In this document: piece after piece, positions 58,571-64,000 of the stretch
Numbering within the stretch: the stretch's first letter is position 1
How the letters are laid out: every line of letters starts with the position of its first letter
NCBI GenBank assembly: GCA_023415575.1
Contig: JAEZKF010000040.1
Span: forward strand, 3,894-67,893
Source: Bacillota bacterium
Lineage (GTDB): Bacteria; Bacillota; Clostridia; Oscillospirales; Ruminococcaceae
Direction: 5' to 3'
DNA length: 64,000 nucleotides
Made by a program: the position numbers and the translations under genes
Notes under the pieces: model-generated
Told to the model about the DNA's origin: nothing
What the model saw: the letters and a program-made list of their open reading frames with translations, nothing else
The model's database searches: none

Positions 58571-60046
58571 ATGGAAGAGAACCCAAATCTTCTTAAAATC
58601 CGCGATGATGACATTATTTCTCTTGAGTGGTTGGATGAGGACGATAGGTTTAAAATTAACGAGGGTAGACCGTTGTCTTGGATTGATTCTAGTAACTCGC
58701 CAAGCAAAATAGATTTACTTGCCTTGAGAAGTGGAATTGAACCGTGGTTAACATCACTCTTTCAGTCAGAACATCTCTCTCTTCTCGTTGGAACAGGGCT
58801 TTCATACTCATTAAGAAACATGGTAAATATGAGTGGTGCGGATAGTAAAACGGCTACTACAAGCGACGAATCAAGTAACGAACATACAACAGATCATGAA
58901 ACACCGATGTCCCTACCCAATCTCACTTCAGAAAAATACAAAGAGGCAATTTTGTCATCTGTAAATGAAATTGCCGACAAAGGACACCGTGGTAACGCAA
59001 ATATTGAAGATGCAATTCGAGTAATCAACGAGTTGCTACGTGGACTAGAAATCCTTGGCCATAGCAAATTTGACAGTGAACCTACACCAGAATATAACGC
59101 ATACATTGAGTTAAAGGAGAACCTCGAACGAATTATTTATGATTTTACAAGAGACATAACTGAAATGGAAAAATGTATTGCCACTGCTGAACCATCAAAG
59201 CGCGATGAGGCCTTTAGATATCTCGTGAATTTTCTCATGAGTTTTGCGAGCCGTGCTGGAACACGGGATAGGCTTAACATTTTTACAACCAATTATGATC
59301 GAGTGATAGAAGCTGGGGCAGAATTGGCAGGCCTGCATTTACTCGACAGATTTACTGGAACACTTGCTCCGATTTTTCGTTCCTCTAGACTAGATATTGA
59401 TATGCACTATAATCCTCCAGGAATTAGAGGTGAACCTCGGTATCTTGAGGGAGTTGCCAGATTCACAAAGCTACATGGTTCGATTGACTGGATATATACA
59501 GCTTCAGACATACGTCGCATTGGTCTGCCGTTTGGGTCAGAGGATCTAAAAAACTTCTTGAATGCTCCTGGGTTAAGCAACATTGATTGTCGTAATGTAA
59601 TGATCTACCCCAACTCTGCAAAAGATCGCGAGACTTCGGAATACCCATATGTAGAGCTATTCCGCGATTTTGCTGCTGCACTATGCCGCCCTAATAGTAC
59701 ACTTGTTACATATGGATATGGCTTTGGTGATGAACATATTAATCGTGTCATTAAAGACATGCTTACAATCCCATCGACTCATCTTGTTATTATTTCATAC
59801 GATAATGCGGGTGGGCGCATAATGAGGAAGTTTGAGGAGTTGGGTAGACATTCCCAAATAACTTTAATCGTTGGTAACCATTTAGCTAATTTAAAAACAT
59901 TGGTGGATTATTTCATGCCTAAACCGTCTATTGACAAAGCTTCAATAAGAATGAGTGAGTTACTAAAACAACGCTATTCAAATATTCAGAGAGAAGTTCC
60001 TCAAGAAGAAAACTCTTCAACAACATTAGGTGGTGATCAAACATGA
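58571..60046 (+). CDS. SIR2-domain NAD-consuming effector of a SIR2-HerA defence system
   Basis: 491 aa. SIR2-like Rossmann core: nucleotide loop LLVGTGLSYS (GTGLS 74-78), catalytic-type Asn241 in FTTNYDRVIE, His302 in TKLHGSIDW, and the late TYGYGFGDEHINRVIKDML helix. These are the residues that hydrolyse NAD+ in prokaryotic defence sirtuins. A roughly 100-residue helical insert (110-210) lies between the loop and the Asn. GGAGG is 9 bases before ATG 58571. The gene overlaps herA by ATGA. In characterised SIR2-HerA (Nezha) systems the complex depletes NAD+ on phage infection and causes abortive death. AT-rich and embedded in a rearranged island, so probably acquired. Confidence 0.88.
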   Translation: MEENPNLLKIRDDDIISLEWLDEDDRFKINEGRPLSWIDSSNSPSKIDLLALRSGIEPWLTSLFQSEHLSLLVGTGLSYSLRNMVNMSGADSKTATTSDESSNEHTTDHETPMSLPNLTSEKYKEAILSSVNEIADKGHRGNANIEDAIRVINELLRGLEILGHSKFDSEPTPEYNAYIELKENLERIIYDFTRDITEMEKCIATAEPSKRDEAFRYLVNFLMSFASRAGTRDRLNIFTTNYDRVIEAGAELAGLHLLDRFTGTLAPIFRSSRLDIDMHYNPPGIRGEPRYLEGVARFTKLHGSIDWIYTASDIRRIGLPFGSEDLKNFLNAPGLSNIDCRNVMIYPNSAKDRETSEYPYVELFRDFAAALCRPNSTLVTYGYGFGDEHINRVIKDMLTIPSTHLVIISYDNAGGRIMRKFEELGRHSQITLIVGNHLANLKTLVDYFMPKPSIDKASIRMSELLKQRYSNIQREVPQEENSSTTLGGDQT

Positions 60047-62241
60047 TAACCCCTCTAGCAATAGCAGAAGCAAGGCGTATAGGTAGTGTTGATTTTGTTT
60101 CCCCTGACGAAATCAATGTGCTACTCGATATTGAGGCACCAAACGATGTTGCATTAAACGCGGGGGTCCCTCGTCCATTTCCTCGTATAAACAGTTATGT
60201 TGTTATTGCGAATGACAATGGATATCTTGTTGCACAGGTTGAGTGGATTAGAATTGAGCGTTCCCCATATCCTAAACGTAAAGGATTACAAGACTTTGGT
60301 GTAATCGACCTGCCATTTCCATTGCGAAAGATGAGTCTTAACCCCCTTGGTATCTTGCGTGAAAATGTAGGATCTTCAGAAAATCCTACATACTCATTTT
60401 CGCGTGGAGTTGATACTTTCCCAACTGTTGGTGACCCAGTATTATTGCCATCACAAACACAACTTAAGTGTATCATTGAATCAGGAGAAAACCGTAGGGT
60501 AAAAATCGGTGTCAGCCCACTCGCAGGTAACGCCGAAGTATGCGTTGACCCCGACAGGTTATTCGGACGTCATTTAGCAATATTAGGGAATACCGGAAGT
60601 GGGAAATCCTGTTCTGTTGCTGGTATTATTCGTTGGTCAATCGATGCGGCAAAAAGGGAATTAGCTAAAAATGAATATGGTCATCAAAGGTCGAATTCGC
60701 ATTTTATTGTTCTTGATCCAAATGGCGAATACATGCAAGCATTTAGCGATTTGGACAACGTACGTTTTTTTTCAGTCAAAGAAGACAAGGAAAAAGGTGT
60801 TGAGCAATTACAGGTTCCACTTTGGTTATGGAATAGTACAGAGTGGTGTGCCTTTACACAGGCAAGCAGTCGAACACAACGTCCAGTACTAATTCAAGCA
60901 TTGAGAACTGTTCGTGATGGAGCATTCGATGCAACCTCAACTCCTAGTGCTGACATGCGAAGATATTTACGAACATTGGTAGATATAATCAGAATGGTGA
61001 TTACGAGCGGTGACCCGTGGGCTATAGGTAACAAAAACTTCGGAAGAAGAAAGGGCTTTTTTGATGGATTAAACACTTGGAAAACTGGTCTCACAGAAAA
61101 AGATTCCTTTACTCCAGAAGAAAAGGAGGCATTGAGTGCGCTTAATAATAAGATAAATGAGATGATTTCAGTTTACTCCTCGGAGCAATATCCCAGCTTT
61201 CTGTTTGATAAACCTACCGTAGAGGAACTATTGGAAACCACCACAAATGCATATTGTGCTTTTGGTGGTTCTGATAGAGATGTACTTCCAATTGATTCAG
61301 ATGTTCCTCGTCCATTCACAGGTGAATCTTTTCTTAGAAGTATTCAAGTTAATGCTGAACTACTGAATTTTACGGATTATGTAGAAACTATGCTTACTAG
61401 AATACGCACATTACTTTCAGATTCTCGAATGAAAATTATAACTGAATGCCCGCCAGAATTAACTCTTCAAAAATGGCTCGAAACATATATTTGTCCGAGT
61501 AATTCAGTAGATGGTTCTATTACAGTTATAGATTTATCCCTGATACCAACAGAAGTCATTCACATTGTCACAGCAGTTATTGCTCGTATGACATTTGAAG
61601 CTTTACAAAGATATAGGAACTTAAATGATGGTAAGACCTTACCTACGACACTTGTGATGGAAGAAGCTCATACTTTCATTCGCAAGTATACAAGTGAAAC
61701 AGAAGGGACATCTGGTTATTCAATGTGTACACAGGTGTTTGAGAAAATTGCACGCGAGGGACGTAAGTTTGGACTTGGACTTGTTCTCTCATCCCAGCGC
61801 CCGAGTGAATTGTCTCAAACTGTTCTTTCACAATGTAATACGTTCCTGCTCCATCGAATTAGTAATGACCGCGATCAAGACTTAGTTAAAAAGTTGGTTC
61901 CAGACAATCTGCGCGGACTACTTCGGGAATTGCCCTCATTGCCATCAAGAAAAGCTATTCTTTTAGGGTGGGCGTCCGAATTGCCAGTGCTTGTTCAGAT
62001 GAACTACCTTGAAGAAAGCCAAAAACCCAAATCCGATGACCCGATGTATTGGAAGGTATGGACCAACTCAGATGAGAGTCCTCGTATAGTTGATTGGGGT
62101 GTCGTTGCGAATCTATGGCAAGAAAAAGAACCTAATACTGATGAGGATCAAGGCAGTGAAGAGGTACCTGCCACAGAACAACAGACTGTAAATAATGCTG
62201 AAAATCCTGCAGAATCCGAAGACTCAGATTTGCCATTTTAG
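60043..62241 (+). CDS. HerA-type hexameric ATPase of a SIR2-HerA defence system
   Basis: 732 aa. N-terminal HAS-barrel (about 1-170, starting IGSVDFVSPDEINVLLDI), then the FtsK/HerA motor: Walker A GNTGSGKS (182-189), Walker B LVMEEAH with Glu540-Glu541, and the HerA sensor/arginine region SSQRPSELSQTVLSQCNTFLLHRISNDRDQDLV. The C-terminus is long, acidic and low-complexity (about 690-732). Start overlaps the SIR2 stop by 4 bases, so the two subunits are translated together. The pair matches the known two-gene anti-phage module. The nuclease NurA that accompanies repair-type HerA is absent, which further favours defence. Confidence 0.9.
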   Translation: MITPLAIAEARRIGSVDFVSPDEINVLLDIEAPNDVALNAGVPRPFPRINSYVVIANDNGYLVAQVEWIRIERSPYPKRKGLQDFGVIDLPFPLRKMSLNPLGILRENVGSSENPTYSFSRGVDTFPTVGDPVLLPSQTQLKCIIESGENRRVKIGVSPLAGNAEVCVDPDRLFGRHLAILGNTGSGKSCSVAGIIRWSIDAAKRELAKNEYGHQRSNSHFIVLDPNGEYMQAFSDLDNVRFFSVKEDKEKGVEQLQVPLWLWNSTEWCAFTQASSRTQRPVLIQALRTVRDGAFDATSTPSADMRRYLRTLVDIIRMVITSGDPWAIGNKNFGRRKGFFDGLNTWKTGLTEKDSFTPEEKEALSALNNKINEMISVYSSEQYPSFLFDKPTVEELLETTTNAYCAFGGSDRDVLPIDSDVPRPFTGESFLRSIQVNAELLNFTDYVETMLTRIRTLLSDSRMKIITECPPELTLQKWLETYICPSNSVDGSITVIDLSLIPTEVIHIVTAVIARMTFEALQRYRNLNDGKTLPTTLVMEEAHTFIRKYTSETEGTSGYSMCTQVFEKIAREGRKFGLGLVLSSQRPSELSQTVLSQCNTFLLHRISNDRDQDLVKKLVPDNLRGLLRELPSLPSRKAILLGWASELPVLVQMNYLEESQKPKSDDPMYWKVWTNSDESPRIVDWGVVANLWQEKEPNTDEDQGSEEVPATEQQTVNNAENPAESEDSDLPF

Positions 62242-62290
62242 CACTAAGCTACTTCGAGACCCCCATCATGGGCGTATTAATTATCTGTTA

Positions 62291-62328
62291 AAAGAGGAAT
62301 TCAGTACTAACTGAGTTCCTCTTTTTAT
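62291..62328 (+). terminator. Terminator of the SIR2-HerA operon
   Basis: AAAGAGGAA (62291-62299) with TTCCTCTTT (62316-62324), plus an inner TCAG/CTGA, followed by TTA. The next 460 bases contain no gene. Confidence 0.75.
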
Positions 62329-62470
62329 GTCTTTTCACGCTGCCCACAGTGCAAATACACTGTGAATAATAAAGATAAGTTAGGCGCTCAATACGGGCCT
62401 TTGGCATTATTGGTACGGGCATTTATATGGAGTTGCTTAATAATTGAAAGCGGAAACTTTAGTTAATTAG

Positions 62471-62489
62471 CGTGCTAACGTTCGCATAT
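62471..62489. repeat. AACGTT-centred element 1 (partial palindrome)
   Basis: Core TGC-T-AACGTT-C-GCA (62473-62486) in CGTGCTAACGTTCGCATAT. It shares TGCKAACGTTMGCA with elements 2 and 3; the outer arms match only partly. Confidence 0.6.
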
Positions 62490-62542
62490 TAATTTGCTAT
62501 AAAATGAGTGCAAAATGACGCTATGAGGGGTAATTTTACCCG

Positions 62543-62590
62543 TCAATATGCTAACGTTATCGGAACGTTCCGATAACGTTAGCATGTTGA
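62543..62590. repeat. AACGTT-centred element 2: 48-nt palindrome
   Basis: Left half TCAATATGCTAACGTTATCG-GAAC and right half GTTC-CGATAACGTTAGCATGTTGA are complementary at 23 of 24 positions. The one exception (T62547 with G62586) would be a G-U pair in RNA. The centre is AACGTT (62564-62569). No U-run follows. Confidence 0.9.
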
Positions 62591-62661
62591 GGCTGTTTTC
62601 GATGGGTCAAGAGGGGGTTATGGTAGGTGTCAAGAGGTGTTTTCACCTGTTTTTAGCCGTT

Positions 62662-62687
62662 TCAATATGCGAACGTTAGCATATTGA
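62662..62687. repeat. AACGTT-centred element 3: 26-nt palindrome
   Basis: TCAATATGCG-AACGTT-AGCATATTGA, symmetric except for the base pair flanking the core. It equals the outer arms of element 2 with the inner 22 bases removed. Confidence 0.85.
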
Positions 62688-62746
62688 GAAAACGACAAGA
62701 ACTTATTCAAACTAACTTAATAAGTCTTGAAAGTGGAACTAAATGA

Positions 62747-62770
62747 AAAGGAGAACTTTCGCTCTCCTTT
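62747..62770 (-). terminator. Terminator of the Ser/Glu/Pro-rich protein gene
   Basis: AAAGGAGA (62747-62754) pairs with TCTCCTTT (62763-62770). On the minus strand a TTCATTT run follows, 19 bases beyond the stop codon. Confidence 0.6.
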
Positions 62771-62788
62771 GGGTTTGGTTGTCTTCGG

Positions 62789-63256
62789 TTATGCGCCTAC
62801 GTATCTACCGCCATCAGTACCGGGTTCTACTGTGTATCCGCCACCCGGACCTTCCTCAGCAATAAACCACTCGCCGAGCAGTTCATTGTAGACTCGATCA
62901 CCGGGCTTAGCGTTTTCGCTGGACTTAGGCGGAGTCTTAGGCGGATTGGACGAAGTGTTGCCTTTCTTATCGGAAGCGGGCTTCGAGGGAGTCTCCTCTT
63001 TGGCATCGGGCGCCTCAGATTCAACAGGCTCAGACGCTGCCGGTTCGGATGATACAACAGGTTCGGACTCGTCAGGCTCGTCCTCGACAACGGGTTCGCT
63101 TACTACATCAGAGGAATCTACGATTACCTCGGGCTCGGAAACAATAGGATCCTCAGGAGCCTTGCGGAAGCAACCCGCAAGAACGAAACAAGCGATTGCT
63201 GCAACAAGTACTACGGCTGCAAGAACCGATAAAACAATCTTACTTTTCTTCGTCAT
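62789..63256 (-). CDS. Membrane-anchored Ser/Glu/Pro-rich surface protein (DUF6550-like)
   Basis: 155 aa. Residues 6-28 form one hydrophobic segment (IVLSVLAAVVLVAAIACFVLAG), which could also be a lipoprotein signal ending at Cys29 (VLAGC). Residues 32-110 are an acidic Ser/Glu/Pro/Val repeat-like spacer (SEPVVEDEPDESEPVV...), then a short conserved-looking C-terminal piece, GDRVYNELLGEWFIAEEGPG. This layout recalls DUF6550 proteins; the assignment is tentative. It is probably exposed outside the membrane with the spacer crossing the wall. Function unknown. Confidence 0.7.
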   Translation of the reverse strand: MTKKSKIVLSVLAAVVLVAAIACFVLAGCFRKAPEDPIVSEPEVIVDSSDVVSEPVVEDEPDESEPVVSSEPAASEPVESEAPDAKEETPSKPASDKKGNTSSNPPKTPPKSSENAKPGDRVYNELLGEWFIAEEGPGGGYTVEPGTDGGRYVGA

Positions 63257-63359
63257 GATATCACCCTATAGTCTTTTTAGTTTCCCACAAGCTGTCAAAA
63301 ATTCCTATACTATAATTATATGTTGATTTCCTGATTTGTAAAGTGAACCCAATAATTCT

Positions 63360-63384
63360 ATGCCCCTATACGGGGCATTTTTTG
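63360..63384 (+). terminator. Orphan plus-strand terminator
   Basis: ATGCCCC (63360-63366), loop TATAC, GGGGCAT (63372-63378), then TTTTTT. The nearest gene is on the other strand, so a short plus-strand transcript from within 63260-63360 may end here. Confidence 0.6.
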
Positions 63385-63405
63385 TTTTAAACGGTTTTTT
63401 TGAAA

Positions 63406-63479
63406 CTCCCTATAATCATTATGAAGGTGAAAATTTCTTGCAGTCAAAAGCCGAGTGAGCACACGATATCGTGCTGCCC
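63406..63479 (+). repeat. Structured intergenic repeat, copy 1
   Basis: Shares with copy 2 the words TCCCTATAATC, AAGGTGAAAA, CAAAAG/CAAAG and CGAG-GAGC, followed by a short hairpin AGCAC/GTGCT (around 63459-63475). Divergence is visible throughout, so the two copies are old. Confidence 0.5.
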
Positions 63480-63608
63480 ACAATTCAAGCTTTGTAAAGT
63501 CGAGAGGCCTATACAGCCTTTCAAGAGAAATTTGGTTATATTGCACAATTAATAGACGAAATGTTTGTTAAACATTTTCGACCAAAATGCAGTCCGTTTT
63601 AAAAAGAA

Positions 63609-63683
63609 GTCCCTATAATCCATACGCAAGGTGAAAACCATGGAGCAATCCAAAGTCGAGCGAGCGCACAAAGTGCGCGAGCG
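63609..63683 (+). repeat. Structured intergenic repeat, copy 2
   Basis: TCCCTATAATC, AAGGTGAAAA, then GTCGAGCGAGCGCAC-AAA-GTGCGCGAGCG, a GC-rich hairpin. It is enclosed by a further pairing of CAATCC (about 63646-63651) with GGATTG (about 63693-63698). Confidence 0.5.
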
Positions 63684-63717
63684 AAGGCTGAAGGATTGCG
63701 GTAGTAAAAATTATAGT

Positions 63718-63758
63718 AAAAAAACGGCGCCAGCCGGCGCCTGCCGATAGGCAGGCGC
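63718..63758 (-). terminator. GC-rich double hairpin, terminator-like on the minus strand
   Basis: GGCGCC (63726-63731)/GGCGCC (63736-63741) around AGCC, with seven A residues at 63718-63724 (T-run on the minus strand). It overlaps GCGCCTGCC (63737-63745)/GGCAGGCGC (63750-63758). It suggests a minus-strand transcript entering from beyond 64000. Confidence 0.45.
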
Positions 63759-63829
63759 ATGAAGTCTCTGGCAGCAAAACTCCGGCCATTCGGCTTTATC
63801 TTCCGAAGAAATCGGAAGGTAAAGTGCGA

Positions 63830-64000
63830 ATGGTTGAGAAGAAAACTTTATGTACCTTGAAAAAGCCGAAAAACGGCGTAAGGATGCGATTTGTTCGTGT
63901 CTGTAATTGCTCCAAAAGAGCGGCAGGTAGTGGCTCCTGCCTGACCAAAAAAGCTGGTTTTGAAGTAACCCACAAGGGCGTACTGCGCCCAATCACAGAA
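63830..64000 (+). CDS. Open frame running off the window end, doubtful
   Basis: ATG 63830 starts 57 codons without a stop, MVEKKTLCTLKKPKNG ... THKGVLRPITE, basic and Cys-containing. There is no ribosome site. The minus strand of the same stretch is also open (63711-63992 and 63796-63996), and the sequence resembles a dispersed intergenic repeat more than a gene. Reported so that the end of the window is described; I do not trust it as a protein. Confidence 0.2.
   Translation, partial: MVEKKTLCTLKKPKNGVRMRFVRVCNCSKRAAGSGSCLTKKAGFEVTHKGVLRPITE

Noticed and set aside
60043..62241. DNA-repair HerA of a HerA-NurA pair
   Set aside because: No NurA gene adjoins it, and the translationally coupled partner is a SIR2 protein.
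62543..62590. Intrinsic terminator
   Set aside because: The 48-nt palindrome has no U-run on either side and related shorter copies occur nearby, so another role is more likely.
63711..63992. A 93-codon minus-strand protein
   Set aside because: Both strands are open here, there is no ribosome site, and the stretch contains GC-rich hairpins of a repeat-like region.
1..64000. tRNA or rRNA genes, CRISPR arrays, prophage
   Set aside because: No TTCGAATCC-type tRNA arms, no rRNA segments, no regularly spaced repeats and no phage structural genes were seen.

Overview
The window looks like the chromosome of a low-complexity-walled, anaerobic Clostridia (Bacillota), most likely an Oscillospirales/Ruminococcaceae-type gut commensal. 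The reasons are strong AGGAGG-type ribosome binding sites, TTGACA-N17-TATAAT promoters, a zapA-U32 peptidase-dut-DUF4321-maf-mreBCD-pbp2-mgsA wall and division neighbourhood typical of Clostridia, a fragment of the sporulation regulator SpoIIID, and sugar-uptake and glycosidase loci. Species cannot be decided from the sequence alone.

Layout. 0-3 kb: the 5' part of pgk and an oligopeptide-binding lipoprotein, both on the minus strand. 3.3-9.2 kb: a shikimate/phenylalanine operon aroF-aroB-aroA-aroC-pheA (plus). It is preceded by a consensus promoter, an unannotated 38-codon Phe/Tyr-rich leader peptide and an intrinsic terminator, which is the layout of ribosome-mediated attenuation. 9.3-15.1 kb: a LacI regulator, a small membrane protein, pyridoxamine kinase with an ECF transporter S component, and glycogen phosphorylase. 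15.5-26.2 kb: zapA, a U32 peptidase, an NTF2-like protein, dut, DUF4321, maf, mreB, mreC, mreD, pbp2, a MinD-like ATPase and mgsA. 26.3-28.6 kb: a frameshifted lipoprotein gene, a Mef-like efflux pump and a small Cys-rich protein.

28.6-47.8 kb is carbohydrate catabolism. Arabinose-releasing GH43 and GH51 enzymes (minus) lie next to a long minus-strand operon. That operon holds a PfkB kinase, class II aldolase, ribose-type ABC transporter, DeoR regulator, rhamnulokinase-like kinase, TIM-barrel isomerase and M24-like protein. A divergent plus-strand operon holds D-allose kinase, allulose-6-phosphate 3-epimerase, cupin phosphoglucose isomerase, a PHP phosphoesterase, RpiB and a VOC protein. Together they look like a rare-hexose (allose/allulose-like) locus with two trunk routes: phosphorylation at C6 and epimerisation to fructose-6-phosphate, or C1 phosphorylation and aldol cleavage. 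48.1-52.8 kb: a complete branched-chain amino acid ABC transporter (livJHMGF order on the minus strand). 53.2-55.8 kb: TetR-OsmC and divergent LysR/DUF4865.

55.9-63 kb is an AT-rich accessory region with signs of repeated rearrangement. It has a 45-bp direct repeat, an in-frame chimera between a response regulator and the tail of an ABC ATPase, a spoIIID fragment, and an intact two-gene SIR2-HerA anti-phage system. Downstream is a gene-free stretch with three related AACGTT-centred palindromes, one of them a 48-nt almost perfect inverted repeat. The last kilobase holds a surface-type Ser/Glu/Pro-rich protein and structured repeats, with one open frame running off the window.
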